A stretch of DNA of 54,791 nucleotides from an uncultured Pelagibacteraceae bacterium (GCA_902588895.1 CACIRC010000006.1:1-54791), one strand, 5' to 3'; positions 45,580 to 54,791 are shown, numbered from the stretch's first letter. A program made the numbers and translations. The notes: generated by a model from the letters alone, not told the origin.

Positions 45580-47082
45580 TTGTTATTACACACAGTTAAA
45601 GTATATCCGTCAAAAATCAGCCTTCCAAAGAAGAAACAACTTGCTTGGAAAATAGCTGAGATAGCAAGTGATAATTCTAAATTAAATAAAGATGCTATCG
45701 AAATGGTTATCAATAGAATAATTGATAACGCCTCAGTTGCCATTGCTTCATTAAATAGAAAACCAGTGATCTCTTCTAGAGAGATGGCTTTAAAACATTC
45801 TAGAAAAAATGGTGCTACTATATTTGGTGTAAACTCAAAATTAAAATTTGATTGTGAATGGGCAGCATGGTCTAATGGAACCGCAGTTAGAGAATTAGAT
45901 TTTCATGATACCTTTTTAGCTGCAGATTATAGTCATCCTGGTGACAACATCCCTCCAATTATAAGTGTTGCACAACAAAATAAAAAAAGTGGATTGGATT
46001 TACTAAAAGGAATAATTACTGCATACGAAGTTCAAGTTAACTTAGTTAAAGGAATTTGTTTACATAAACATAAAGTTGATCACATTGCTCATTTGGGACC
46101 TAGTGTAGCTGCTGGATTAGGAACAATGCTAAAATTAAATACTGAAACTATTTATCAAGCTGTTCAACAAGCATTACATATAACAATTTCTACAAGACAA
46201 TCTAGAAAAGGGGAAATTTCAAGTTGGAAAGCTTACGCTCCTGCTCATGCAGGCAAACTTGCTATAGAAGCAGTAGATAGAGCTATGAGAGGTGAAGGTG
46301 CTCCAAGTCCAATATATGAAGGGGAAGATAGCGTAATAGCAAGAATACTAGATGGTAAAAAAGCAAATTATAAAGTCCCATTACCAAAAAAAGGCGAAAG
46401 TAAAAAAGCTATTTTAGAGACATATACAAAAGAATATTCTGCTGAATATCAATCTCAAGCATTAATCGATCTGGCAAAAAAACTAAAAACAAAAATCTCA
46501 AATTTAAATCAAATTAAAAAAATCGACATTTTTACAAGTCATCATACACACTATGTTATTGGAACAGGTGCTAATGATCCTCAAAAAATGGACCCTAACG
46601 CCAGCAGAGAAACGCTGGATCATTCAATAATGTATATATTTGCTGTAGCATTAGAAGATGGAGATTGGCATCACGTAAAATCTTATACAAAAGCAAGAGC
46701 TAATAGAAAAAGTACCATTAAGATTTGGAGATCAATAAAAACATATGAAGACAAAAAATGGACAAAGAAATATCACGATCCGAATCCAAAAAATAAAGCA
46801 TTTGGTGCCAAAGTAGTTGTAACCCTTAATAATGGAAAAAAAATAACAGAGAAACTTGATAGAGCAGATGCACATCCATATGGAGATAGGCCATTTAAAC
46901 GAGAAAATTATATAAATAAATTTTTAACTTTAACTGATGGTATTTTAGAAAAAAAAGAAAGTGATCGTTTTTTAAAGACTGTACAAAATTTAAAAAATTT
47001 AAGATCTGGCCAACTTTATAAATTAAATATTGAAGTAAGAAAAAAAATATTAAAAAAAAATAATAGAAAAGGAATTTTTTAA
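45580..47082 (+). CDS. prpD: 2-methylcitrate dehydratase (MmgE/PrpD family)
   Basis: Protein of 500 aa. It dehydrates 2-methylcitrate in propionate degradation. Motifs: [19 protein letters not shown] (residues about 103-121), [18 protein letters not shown], and the C-terminal [17 protein letters not shown]. Translation appears to begin at TTG with AGGAG upstream. The stop overlaps prpB by one base. With prpB and prpC it forms a complete methylcitrate-cycle trio. Confidence 0.93.
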   Translation: MLLHTVKVYPSKISLPKKKQLAWKIAEIASDNSKLNKDAIEMVINRIIDNASVAIASLNRKPVISSREMALKHSRKNGATIFGVNSKLKFDCEWAAWSNGTAVRELDFHDTFLAADYSHPGDNIPPIISVAQQNKKSGLDLLKGIITAYEVQVNLVKGICLHKHKVDHIAHLGPSVAAGLGTMLKLNTETIYQAVQQALHITISTRQSRKGEISSWKAYAPAHAGKLAIEAVDRAMRGEGAPSPIYEGEDSVIARILDGKKANYKVPLPKKGESKKAILETYTKEYSAEYQSQALIDLAKKLKTKISNLNQIKKIDIFTSHHTHYVIGTGANDPQKMDPNASRETLDHSIMYIFAVALEDGDWHHVKSYTKARANRKSTIKIWRSIKTYEDKKWTKKYHDPNPKNKAFGAKVVVTLNNGKKITEKLDRADAHPYGDRPFKRENYINKFLTLTDGILEKKESDRFLKTVQNLKNLRSGQLYKLNIEVRKKILKKNNRKGIF

Positions 47083-47978
47083 TGCACTTTGTTGAAAAAG
47101 AACCAAGTCAAAAAAGATTAGATTTTGATCAAAAATTAAAATCAAATAAAATTTTAAGAGTTCCTGGCGCTTATAATCCACTGACAGCAAAATTAATTGA
47201 GGAAATTGGTTATGATGCAGTTTATGTATCTGGTGGAGTTATGGCTAATGACCTTGGTTTTCCTGATATTGGCTTAACTACACTACAAGATGTTAGTACA
47301 AGATCTTATTTAATTTCTAGAGTTACTAATCTCCCAACAATAGTTGATATAGATACGGGATTTAAATCATGTAAAGAATCAATTGAAACATTTGAACAAT
47401 TTGGGATAACAGGGATTCATTTAGAAGATCAGATTGAAAGAAAAAGATGTGGGCATTTAGATAATAAAGAACTTATTTCAACAGATGCTATGGTTAAAAA
47501 AATTAAAGAGTGTGTTGCAGCAAAAAAAGATCAAAATTTTAAAATTATTGCACGCTCAGATGCTAAAAGTGTTGAAGGAATTGATAAAATGATTGAAAGA
47601 TGTAAATCCTACATTGATGCAGGTGCTGAAATTATATTCCCAGAAGCTCTTCATGATGAAAAAGATTTTGAAAAAGTTCGTAAAGAATTATCTGGTTATT
47701 TATTAGCCAATATGACTGAATTTGGTAAGTCTAAATTATTCAACTATAAAGAATTAGAAAATTTTGGATATAACATTGTGATTTATCCTGTAACAACACA
47801 AAGGTTGGCTATGAAAAATGTAGAAGATGGATTAAGGGACATTTATGCAAATGGACACCAGAATAATATTATAGATAAAATGCAAACTAGAAAAAGACTT
47901 TATGAGTTGGTTGATTACGAAAAATATAATTCTTTAGATGAAGAAATTTATAATTTTAGTACGGAAGGACATGAATAA
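47082..47978 (+). CDS. prpB: 2-methylisocitrate lyase
   Basis: Protein of 298 aa of the isocitrate-lyase superfamily. The catalytic KRCGH is at 121-125. VPGAYNPLTAKLIEEIGYDA (27-46) and DIDTGF (89-94) are typical metal and substrate regions. It cleaves 2-methylisocitrate to pyruvate and succinate. Single-base overlaps with prpD and prpC suggest coupled translation. Confidence 0.95.
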   Translation: MHFVEKEPSQKRLDFDQKLKSNKILRVPGAYNPLTAKLIEEIGYDAVYVSGGVMANDLGFPDIGLTTLQDVSTRSYLISRVTNLPTIVDIDTGFKSCKESIETFEQFGITGIHLEDQIERKRCGHLDNKELISTDAMVKKIKECVAAKKDQNFKIIARSDAKSVEGIDKMIERCKSYIDAGAEIIFPEALHDEKDFEKVRKELSGYLLANMTEFGKSKLFNYKELENFGYNIVIYPVTTQRLAMKNVEDGLRDIYANGHQNNIIDKMQTRKRLYELVDYEKYNSLDEEIYNFSTEGHE

Positions 47979-49102
47979 TGAGTGATGATATAAAAAAAGG
48001 CTTACTAGGTATTGTTGTAGATGAAACTGAGGTTTCAAAAGTAATGCCAGAAATAAATTCTCTTACATATAGAGGTTATGCTGCTCAAGATTTGTGTGAA
48101 TATTGTAGGTTTGAAGAAGTTGCTTATTTAATCCTTAACAAAGATCTTCCCAACACTATTCAGCTTAGAAAATTTGAAAAAGAGGAAAGAAATAATAGAG
48201 AACTAACTAAAAATTTATATGAAATTATAAAACATATGCCGAAGAAATCACATCCAATGGATGTTGCTAGAACAGCTGTAAGTGTGATGGGTTTAGAGGA
48301 TAAAGAAACTACCGACTCTTCTCCAGATGCAAATATGAGAAAGGCATTAAGAATTTTTGCTAAAACTCCTACTGCTCTAGCAGCATTTTATAGGATTAGA
48401 AAAGGAAAAAAAATTATCAAACCAAAGAAAACTTTGGCTTTTGCAGAAAATTTTTTTTACATGTGCTTTGGTAAAGTTCCGCAGAAGGAAATTGTTAAAG
48501 CATTTGATGTGTCTTTAATTTTGTATGCAGAACATAGTTTTAATGTTTCAACTTTTACAGCCAGAACAATTACAAGTAGTTTATCTGATATCCACGGCGC
48601 AATAACTGGTGCAATTGCAAGTTTAAAAGGTCCATTACATGGTGGTGCGAATGAAGAAGTAATGCACATGATGAATAAAATAAAAAAACCTGAAAATGCA
48701 CTTAAATGGATAAACAATGCTCTCAAAAACAAAGAAGTGGTAATGGGTTTTGGACACAGAGTTTATAAATCAGGTGATTCAAGAGTACCAACTATGCGGG
48801 ATTATTTTGGTAAAGTTGCAAAAATTAAAAAAGATAAAAAATTTGAGAAGATTTATGACATTGTCGAAAAAGTAATGATTAAGGAAAAAAATATTTATCC
48901 TAATGTTGATTATCCAACTGGTCCCACTTATCATTTAATGGGTTTTGATACTGATTTCTTTACACCTATTTTTGTTATCTCAAGAATAACAGGCTGGTCT
49001 GCTCACATAATGGAACAGCACACTGCTAATAAATTGATACGTCCACTTGCTAAATATAAGGGTAGCAGGCATAGGAAAGTAATGGAACTAAATTACAGAT
49101 AA
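47978..49102 (+). CDS. prpC: 2-methylcitrate synthase
   Basis: Protein of 374 aa, citrate-synthase fold of the short type. Key regions: LTYRGYAAQDL (28-38), AEHSFNVSTFTART near 185, GPLHGGANE near 223, and GFGHRVYKSGDSRV near 258. Position after prpD-prpB identifies it as methylcitrate rather than citrate synthase. It is followed after one base by a convergent methyltransferase gene. Confidence 0.94.
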   Translation: MSDDIKKGLLGIVVDETEVSKVMPEINSLTYRGYAAQDLCEYCRFEEVAYLILNKDLPNTIQLRKFEKEERNNRELTKNLYEIIKHMPKKSHPMDVARTAVSVMGLEDKETTDSSPDANMRKALRIFAKTPTALAAFYRIRKGKKIIKPKKTLAFAENFFYMCFGKVPQKEIVKAFDVSLILYAEHSFNVSTFTARTITSSLSDIHGAITGAIASLKGPLHGGANEEVMHMMNKIKKPENALKWINNALKNKEVVMGFGHRVYKSGDSRVPTMRDYFGKVAKIKKDKKFEKIYDIVEKVMIKEKNIYPNVDYPTGPTYHLMGFDTDFFTPIFVISRITGWSAHIMEQHTANKLIRPLAKYKGSRHRKVMELNYR

Positions 49103-49103
49103 T

Positions 49104-49733
49104 TTAGTCTTTTTTAATCTTTGCGAATCTATCAAATTCTAAAATTGTACATTTAAAATTATTTTTCAGACAAAATTCATCAATTGCTTTTTTTACACCA
49201 GGTGCATAAGTTAAATTGTAATCATCACATAAAATCGTACCATTTTTATTAATGACATCTATACAACTATTTAAATCATTAATAACTGTCGAATACTCAT
49301 GTCCTCCATCTAAAAATACGTAATCAATTTTAGACATGTCCATTTTTTTTAATAAAAAATTTGAATTTCCTTTTATTAAATTGATATTTTTTTTAAATTT
49401 CTTGAGTAGATCTTCAACAGCTGTTTTACTGTAAGGGTTCTGTCTTTTTATATATTTAAAATAAAATGATTTAATAGGGTTTGAGAAATTTGTATTAGGA
49501 ATAAATTCATTCTTATTTTCGATACTTTCTTCAAAGAGATCTATACCAACATAATTGAAGTCATTATTATGAATTTTACTTAATAATTCGCAAACATTAC
49601 GTGCAGTAACACCATGAAATACTCCAACTTCTAAAAAGATTTTCGGTTTTTGTGATTCAATTTCTTTTAAAAAAAAATCACCTACACCTTTTTGCTTAAA
49701 GCTTGTTTTTCTAAAATATTTTTTATACTTCAA
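49104..49733 (-). CDS. Class I SAM-dependent methyltransferase-like protein
   Basis: Protein of 209 aa. A glycine-containing SAM motif I (IFLEVGVFHGVTARN, residues about 32-46), an acidic strand-2 end (YVGIDLF) and YVFLDGGHEYSTVINDL with LCDDY resemble Methyltransf_24/CmcI-like enzymes often linked to cell-surface sugar modification. Target unknown. It starts directly at the end of nrdB (no spacer) but looks functionally unrelated to it. Confidence 0.65.
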   Translation of the reverse strand: MKYKKYFRKTSFKQKGVGDFFLKEIESQKPKIFLEVGVFHGVTARNVCELLSKIHNNDFNYVGIDLFEESIENKNEFIPNTNFSNPIKSFYFKYIKRQNPYSKTAVEDLLKKFKKNINLIKGNSNFLLKKMDMSKIDYVFLDGGHEYSTVINDLNSCIDVINKNGTILCDDYNLTYAPGVKKAIDEFCLKNNFKCTILEFDRFAKIKKD

Positions 49734-50741
49734 TTAACTAAACGCTTCAGCCCAAGTTCCTTGTGTTGATGCTTTAGAATATTCTGTTGCACGACCTTCA
49801 AAGAAATTCATGTGCTCAACTGCATTAAGCATTGTATCCAACCATTTTAGTGGATTTTTTTGAACTTCATAAATTGGTTCTAATCCTAATTGAATAAGTC
49901 GTCTATTTGCTATGAACCTAATATAATCTTTAACTTCTTGCGCAGTTAAGCCTTCCATCGGACCCATTTCAAAAGCTAAGTCGATGAAAGCATCTTCATG
50001 CTCAACAATTATTCTACAAGCTTCATAAAGTTCTTTTTTAAGTTTAGGTGTCCAAATTTCAGGGTTTTCTTTTATAAATTCCTTAAAAATTCTTATCATT
50101 GAATTACAATGAAGTGTTTCGTCTCTTACTGACCAAGTAACTATCTGTCCCATTCCTTTCATTTTATTATGTCTTGGAAAATTCAATAAAATTGCAAAAC
50201 TTGCAAACAACTGTAATCCTTCTGTAAAGGCACTAAACACTGCAACTGTTTTTGCAATATCCTCTTTAGAATTCACATTAAAACCTTGCATGTAATCGTA
50301 CTTGTCTTTCATCTCTTTGTATTTCATGAAAGCTGAGTATTCGGACTCAGGCATACCTATAGTATCTAAAAGATGAGAATAAGCAGCTACATGTACTGTT
50401 TCCATTGCAGCGAATGCTGTCATCATCATTAACACTTCTGTTGGTTTAAATACAGTTGTGTAATGTCTTAAATAACAATTATTAACTTCTACGTCTGCTT
50501 GGGTAAAAAATCTAAAAATTTGTGTTAATAAATTTTTTTCTGGTTGAGACAAATTTTTTTGCCAATCTCTAACATCGTCTCCTAAAGGGACTTCTTCAGG
50601 CAACCAATGAATTCTTTGTTGAGTTAACCATGCATCATAACACCATGGGTATCTAAAAGGTTTGTACACTGGGTTTTCTACTAATAGGCCCATTTTTTTT
50701 GGTTGAATAATCTCTTTATTAATTTTTTCTGCTACTGACAT
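49734..50741 (-). CDS. nrdB: Ribonucleotide reductase class Ia, beta subunit
   Basis: A frame opening three codons earlier at GTG would put the start against GAGGA. The ATG at 50739-50741, 8 nt after GAGGAG, is preferred and gives 335 aa. Di-iron ligands and the radical tyrosine are in register: Asp in TQADVEVNN, then ETVH with Tyr four residues later (ETVHVAAY), Glu in FTEGLQL, and RDETLH. It overlaps the nrdA end by 10 bp. The C-terminal tail that docks on NrdA is present. Confidence 0.93.
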   Translation of the reverse strand: MSVAEKINKEIIQPKKMGLLVENPVYKPFRYPWCYDAWLTQQRIHWLPEEVPLGDDVRDWQKNLSQPEKNLLTQIFRFFTQADVEVNNCYLRHYTTVFKPTEVLMMMTAFAAMETVHVAAYSHLLDTIGMPESEYSAFMKYKEMKDKYDYMQGFNVNSKEDIAKTVAVFSAFTEGLQLFASFAILLNFPRHNKMKGMGQIVTWSVRDETLHCNSMIRIFKEFIKENPEIWTPKLKKELYEACRIIVEHEDAFIDLAFEMGPMEGLTAQEVKDYIRFIANRRLIQLGLEPIYEVQKNPLKWLDTMLNAVEHMNFFEGRATEYSKASTQGTWAEAFS

Positions 50742-52672
50742 GATAAACACTCCTCGTACTCTGTCTGCTCGTTAGATTGTTGATTTTTAGATTTATAAAC
50801 ATTTGCTGTTATATCGGTTGATTTAGCATCATTGATATTTTCAGCTCTTTGAATTGATTTTGATCTACAGTAATAAAGGCTTTTTAAGCCTTTTTTCCAA
50901 GCATCAAAATGAATTTTGTGTAATTCTTTTTTATGAACATCTGCTGGTAAAAATAAATTTACCGATTGAGCTTGTGAAATATAAGGGGTTCTGTCACCAC
51001 TAAGTTCAATGATCCAATTTTGGTTAAGTTCAAAAGCTGTCTTAAATACATCTTTTTCTAAATCAGTTAAAAAATCAAGGTGGCTTACAGATCCTTGATT
51101 AGTAGTAATGGTAGACCATATTTCATCATCATTTTTACCATGACTTTGTAGTATTTCTTCTAGATATCTATTTCTGACATTAAAAGAACCTGATAGAGTT
51201 TTGTGTGTATAACTATTTGCTGCAATTGGTTCTACTCCTGGAGATGCTCCACCACAAATAATTGAAATAGAAGCTGTTGGTGCTATCGCTGTTTTGTTTG
51301 AAAATCTTTCTTTATAACCATACTCAGCGGCATCTGGACAAGCACCTCTTTCTTCAGCTAAATCTTTAGATGCTTGATTTACTTTTTCATCTATGTTTTT
51401 AAATATTTTTTTATTCCATGATTTCGCCATCACTGACTCAAGTGGAATTCTATTTTTTTGTAAAAATGAGTGAAAGCCCATTACGCCCAAGCCGACACTT
51501 CTTTCTCTTTCTGCTGAATATTTTGCATCTCTAAACTGATCAGGAGCTTTATTAATAAAATCTGATAAGACATTATCTAAAAATCTCATCACATCATTAA
51601 TCATATCAGGATCATCTTTCCATTCATCATACTTCTCTAAATTTAAAGAGGATAAACAACATACCGCTGTTCTATCCCTTCCATCCTTATCAATTCCTGT
51701 AGGTAAAGTTATCTCGCTACATAAGTTAGAAGTTTTAACTGTAAGATTTGCTAATTTATGATGCTGAGGAATTTGTCTGTTAACAGTATCAATGTAAATT
51801 ATATAAGGTTCGCCAGTTTCTATTCTTGCCGTTAATAATCTAATCCATAAATTTCTTGCAGAAATAGTTTGCTGAATACTTCCATCAGCAGGACTTTTCA
51901 ATGCCCATTGTTCATCAGTCTCAACTGCTCTCATAAAAGCGTCTGAAACTAAAACACCATGATGTAGATTTAATGCTTTTCTATTTGGGTCTCCTCCTGT
52001 TGGTCTTCTCATCTCTATAAATTCTTCAATCTCAGGATGATCAATTGGAAGATAACAAGCAGCAGATCCTCTTCTTAATGAACCTTGACTAATTGCCATT
52101 GTTAATGAATCCATAACTTTGATAAACGGAATTATTCCTGAAGTCTTTCCAACTTTTCCAATTTTTTCTCCAATGGATCTTAAGTTGCCCCAGTAACTTC
52201 CAATTCCACCACCCTTAGCAGCAAGCCAAACATTCTCGCTCCAAAGATCTAAAATTCCACCTAAACTATCTGAAGCTTCATTTAAAAAACATGAAATTGG
52301 CAAACCTCTTTTAGTTCCACCGTTTGATAAAACTGGAGTAGCAGGCATAAACCAAAGGTTGCTAATGTAGTTATAAATTCTTTGTGCATGTAAGTTGTCA
52401 TCAGAATATGTGCTGGCTACTCTTGCAAATAAGTCTTGATAAGATTCATTTGGACCAAGATATCTATCTTTCAAAGTTGCTTTTCCAAAATCAGTTAAGT
52501 TTAAATCTTTTGATCTATCAATTTTAATTATGATACCTTTATTGTTTTGAAAAAGTTCTGTTTCATTGTTTAATGAAAAGAGATCTGGTCTATTACCTTT
52601 CGAAACTTCTTTAACCTCAGGGCTATATTCAGAGACAGCTTTTTTAAGGGCTTGAGAAAGAATCTTATTCAT
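50732..52672 (-). CDS. nrdA: Ribonucleotide reductase class Ia, alpha subunit
   Basis: Protein of 646 aa, shorter than E. coli NrdA (761). It has the active-site region PISCFLNEASDSLGG, NLCSEITLP, and the C-terminal redox pair C642 and C645 (ECLSCQ). The first ~60 residues do not look like an ATP-cone (no KRDG-type start), so dATP activity control may be absent. It overlaps nrdB. The upstream region carries two NrdR-box-like sites and an extended -10 promoter. Confidence 0.95.
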   Translation of the reverse strand: MNKILSQALKKAVSEYSPEVKEVSKGNRPDLFSLNNETELFQNNKGIIIKIDRSKDLNLTDFGKATLKDRYLGPNESYQDLFARVASTYSDDNLHAQRIYNYISNLWFMPATPVLSNGGTKRGLPISCFLNEASDSLGGILDLWSENVWLAAKGGGIGSYWGNLRSIGEKIGKVGKTSGIIPFIKVMDSLTMAISQGSLRRGSAACYLPIDHPEIEEFIEMRRPTGGDPNRKALNLHHGVLVSDAFMRAVETDEQWALKSPADGSIQQTISARNLWIRLLTARIETGEPYIIYIDTVNRQIPQHHKLANLTVKTSNLCSEITLPTGIDKDGRDRTAVCCLSSLNLEKYDEWKDDPDMINDVMRFLDNVLSDFINKAPDQFRDAKYSAERERSVGLGVMGFHSFLQKNRIPLESVMAKSWNKKIFKNIDEKVNQASKDLAEERGACPDAAEYGYKERFSNKTAIAPTASISIICGGASPGVEPIAANSYTHKTLSGSFNVRNRYLEEILQSHGKNDDEIWSTITTNQGSVSHLDFLTDLEKDVFKTAFELNQNWIIELSGDRTPYISQAQSVNLFLPADVHKKELHKIHFDAWKKGLKSLYYCRSKSIQRAENINDAKSTDITANVYKSKNQQSNEQTEYEECLSCQ

Positions 52673-52706
52673 AAAGGTTTAATATATTTTGTTATTACTA
52701 CGAAAA

Positions 52707-52722
52707 CAACTATATGTTGTAG
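52707..52722. promoter_or_regulatory. NrdR box 1 (candidate)
   Basis: CAACTATATGTTGTAG. Its core CTATATGTTGT (52710-52720) fits 10 of 11 positions of the NrdR core CWATATWTWGT recalled from other bacteria, and ACAAC and GTTGT form matching arms. It lies 34 bp upstream of nrdA, within the probable leader. Confidence 0.55.
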
Positions 52723-52737
52723 GCGTTTGATGTAAAT

Positions 52738-52753
52738 ATACTATATAATCATT
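52738..52753. promoter_or_regulatory. NrdR box 2 (candidate, weaker)
   Basis: ATACTATATAATCATT. The core CTATATAATCA matches 8 of 11 positions. Its core begins exactly 31 bp from that of box 1, which is the usual spacing of paired NrdR boxes (three helical turns). It overlaps the proposed -10 element, the right place for repression. Confidence 0.45.
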
Positions 52754-52759
52754 ATATCA
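52751..52759 (-). promoter_or_regulatory. Extended -10 promoter element of nrdA
   Basis: On the minus strand TGATATAAT is a perfect TGn-TATAAT extended -10 element. It predicts a start near 52744 and a leader of about 72 nt. A TATAAT on the plus strand (52744-52749) could serve the divergent phosphomannomutase gene. Confidence 0.5.
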
Positions 52760-52852
52760 ACAGAACATTTATAGAACGCGACAATATGAAAATCAATAAA
52801 AAAATTAAATCTTTTCCAAGAAATTAACATAAAAAGGTTAAGTAAATACCTA

Positions 52853-54307
52853 ATGAATCAAAACATAAAAATAGATCCCTATGGCTTTAGAGAATATGAC
52901 GCTCGCTGGTTGTATCACAAAGACATAAATTCTGCTGGAATAGAAAATCTAGGAAAAGGGCTTGGAACACAAATAAAAATTCACACTAAAAAAGAAAACC
53001 CAAGAATCATAGTTGGTCATGATTACCGATCTTATAGTGAGGAAATAAAAACTGCTCTTAAAAAAGGATTAAAATCAACTGGATGTAATATAGAAGATAT
53101 TGGTCTGTCATTGTCTCCAATGGTTTATTTTGCTCAATTTAATTTAGATGCGGATGCAGTTGCTATGGTTACTGCAAGTCATAATGAAAATGGTTGGACT
53201 GGTGTAAAAATGGGAATCAAAAAAGGATTAACTCATGCACCTCAAGAAATGAAAGAATTAAAAGAAATTACATTAAATCAAAATTTTTCTAAAGGACATG
53301 GAAATGAAAAACAAATAAATAATTTTGATAAAATCTATAAAGATGACTTAATTAATAAAAATAAAATAAAAAAAAAAATTAAAGCTGTAGTTGCTTGTGG
53401 TAATGGGACTGCAGGAGTTTTTGCTCCAGATATATTAAGAAATATTGGTTGTGAGGTAATTGAGTTGGATTGTAACTTAGATTGGAATTTTCCAAAGTAT
53501 AATCCAAATCCAGAAGATTTGGAAATGCTTCACGAAATTGCCAAAGTGGTCAAGGAAAATAATGCAGATATAGGTTTCGGATTTGACGGTGATGGAGATA
53601 GAGTTGGCGTTATAGATAATGAAGGAAATGAAATATTTTCAGATAAAATAGGACTGTTAATAGCTAGAAATTTATCAAGCAAATATAAAAATTCTAAATT
53701 TGTAGTTGATGTAAAGTCAACTGGATTATACTCAAAAGATCAAATTTTAATTAAAAATAACTGTAAAACTATTTATTGGAAAACAGGACATTCTCATATT
53801 AAACGAAAAGTTAATACCGAAAAAGCACTAGCAGGCTTTGAAAAAAGTGGTCATTTCTTTTTTAATCAACCTTTGGGATATGGTTATGATGATGGAATTA
53901 ATTCAGCTATTCACATATGTCACTTATTAGATAATCAAAATAAAAAGATGAGTGAAATTATTAATGAATTACCTAAAACATTTCAAACACCAACAATGGC
54001 ACCTTTTTGTAAAGATGAGGAAAAATATTTAGTTGTTGAAGAGTTAGTTAGACAAATTGAAAATTTAAAAAAAAATAACACTGAAGTAGATAGTCAAGTA
54101 ATAAGTGATATTTTAACTGTTAATGGAGTTAGGTTTTCATTTGAAGATGGTTCTTGGGGGCTTATAAGAGCATCTTCAAATAAGCCATCTTTAGTAATTG
54201 TTACTGAAAGCCCAACATCAGATAAAAGAAAGAAAAAAATCTTTGATTTTATTGATAATTTATTACAAAAAACTGGTAAAGTTGGTGAATACGACCAGAA
54301 AATCTAA
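52853..54307 (+). CDS. Phosphomannomutase / phosphoglucomutase
   Basis: Protein of 484 aa, alpha-D-phosphohexomutase family of the AlgC/ManB type. The phosphoserine is S109 in VTASHNENGW. Mg-binding FGFDGDGDRVG lies near residue 240. The sugar-binding GFEKSGHFFF is near 325, and the fourth-domain phosphate loop RASSNKPSLV is near the end. It supplies mannose- or glucose-1-phosphate for surface polysaccharide. Its stop overlaps that of the convergent coiled-coil gene by 4 bp. Confidence 0.9.
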   Translation: MNQNIKIDPYGFREYDARWLYHKDINSAGIENLGKGLGTQIKIHTKKENPRIIVGHDYRSYSEEIKTALKKGLKSTGCNIEDIGLSLSPMVYFAQFNLDADAVAMVTASHNENGWTGVKMGIKKGLTHAPQEMKELKEITLNQNFSKGHGNEKQINNFDKIYKDDLINKNKIKKKIKAVVACGNGTAGVFAPDILRNIGCEVIELDCNLDWNFPKYNPNPEDLEMLHEIAKVVKENNADIGFGFDGDGDRVGVIDNEGNEIFSDKIGLLIARNLSSKYKNSKFVVDVKSTGLYSKDQILIKNNCKTIYWKTGHSHIKRKVNTEKALAGFEKSGHFFFNQPLGYGYDDGINSAIHICHLLDNQNKKMSEIINELPKTFQTPTMAPFCKDEEKYLVVEELVRQIENLKKNNTEVDSQVISDILTVNGVRFSFEDGSWGLIRASSNKPSLVIVTESPTSDKRKKKIFDFIDNLLQKTGKVGEYDQKI

Positions 54308-54791
54308 TTTTTTAAATTATCTTCATCAGATTTAGTTTCTAAATTGTCTTCATTCTTGTTGTTTTCTTGTTCAGAAATTTCATCACTATAAAATTTTTTA
54401 ATTAGCTCTTCTTCTTTTAGTCTTTGTTCTTGATCAAATTTTTTCTCCCATTCTTTCATCCGCCTATTTTCCTCTTCAATTCTCTCTTTTTGTGCTATTT
54501 CAGCTAATCGGATTCTTTCATTATCTTCTTCAATTCTTTTTTGTCTTTCCTCTTCTATTTTCAATTCTCTTTCTCTTTGACGTCTTTCATTTTCTTTGTT
54601 TATTCTCTCACGTTCTGCATCTTTAAGTTCTTTTTCTTTAATTCTTAATTCCTCTTCTTTGGCTCTTTGTTCAGCTTCCTCTTTTAAAATCTGCCTTTGA
54701 ATTTCCTGTTGTCTTTCAGTTTCAAGATCTCTTAATCTTTCTTCCATTTCTTTTAGTTTTTCTTGCTCATATTTCAACTTTCTAGCTGCCT
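54304..54791 (-). CDS. Coiled-coil protein, 3' part of gene
   Basis: The frame is open to the window edge (last visible codons encode AARKLKYEQEK), so the start lies outside. At least 162 residues are visible. Residues up to about 130 are almost pure Glu/Lys/Arg/Gln with heptad-like spacing, a long single alpha-helix or coiled coil. The last 30 are acidic and Asn-rich (NNKNEDNLETKSDEDNLKN). There is no enzyme motif. A TTG start at 54775-54777 is possible but not needed. Function unknown. Confidence 0.7.
   Translation of the reverse strand, partial: AARKLKYEQEKLKEMEERLRDLETERQQEIQRQILKEEAEQRAKEEELRIKEKELKDAERERINKENERRQRERELKIEEERQKRIEEDNERIRLAEIAQKERIEEENRRMKEWEKKFDQEQRLKEEELIKKFYSDEISEQENNKNEDNLETKSDEDNLKN

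Noticed and set aside
50742..50750. GTG start of nrdB three codons upstream
   Set aside because: It would lie directly against the GAGGA sequence with no spacing; the ATG at 50739-50741 has an 8-nt spacing from GAGGAG.

Overview
The window is a gene-dense, strongly AT-rich piece of a small streamlined alphaproteobacterial genome. Protein sequence, minimal spacing (many ATGA and TAATG overlaps), K/N/I-rich codon use and gene order all point to the SAR11 / Candidatus Pelagibacter clade. This is recognition of style and content, not a database match.

Region 1 (1-18362, minus strand) is one long translation and transcription superoperon. In transcription order it reads tRNA-Tyr, tRNA-Gly, tuf, tRNA-Trp, secE, nusG, rplK, rplA, rplJ, rplL, rpoB, rpoC, rpsL, rpsG, fusA, rpsJ, rplC, rplD, rplW, rplB (cut by the window edge). 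The only tuf in the window lies at the secE end and is absent from the usual fusA-tuf-rpsJ position. A perfect 12-bp hairpin sits between rplL and rpoB.

Region 2 (18492-25024) is the accessory part. rlmB and tRNA-Thr are on the plus strand. Five 11-bp phased repeats follow tRNA-Thr. On the minus strand come tRNA-Leu, nadK (starting 4 nt after the tRNA) and a cassette of four tightly packed small genes, three of them too short for ordinary ORF calling. The 5' half of tRNA-Leu and its upstream region are duplicated about 2.7 kb away. Between the two copies lies one large gene encoding a secreted fusion of a polyamine-type solute-binding domain, an Ig-like domain and a caspase (peptidase C14) domain with an EF-hand-like loop. 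Phased repeats flank this gene on both sides. A GT87-like membrane glycosyltransferase follows.

Region 3 (25035-34804) is mostly core metabolism: a GGCT-like protein, a CinA-like protein, sfsA, map, then purB-purC-purS-purQ-purL-bolA-grxD in one overlapping plus-strand run, with rpsD and trmJ convergent to it.

Region 4 (34804-49733) holds a DUF1989 protein, cimA, cysS, nadE, class II DAHP synthase, a TPR/GT9-like protein, glmS next to a GlmU that is only the acetyltransferase half, gph, the methylcitrate-cycle genes prpD-prpB-prpC, and a small methyltransferase.

Region 5 (49734-54791) holds nrdA-nrdB (class Ia ribonucleotide reductase) with two NrdR-box-like sites 31 bp apart upstream, a phosphomannomutase/phosphoglucomutase, and the 3' part of a coiled-coil protein gene.

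The strongest candidate for something undescribed is the solute-binding/caspase fusion and the tRNA-Leu duplication that brackets it. No stretch longer than 300 bases lacks a gene.
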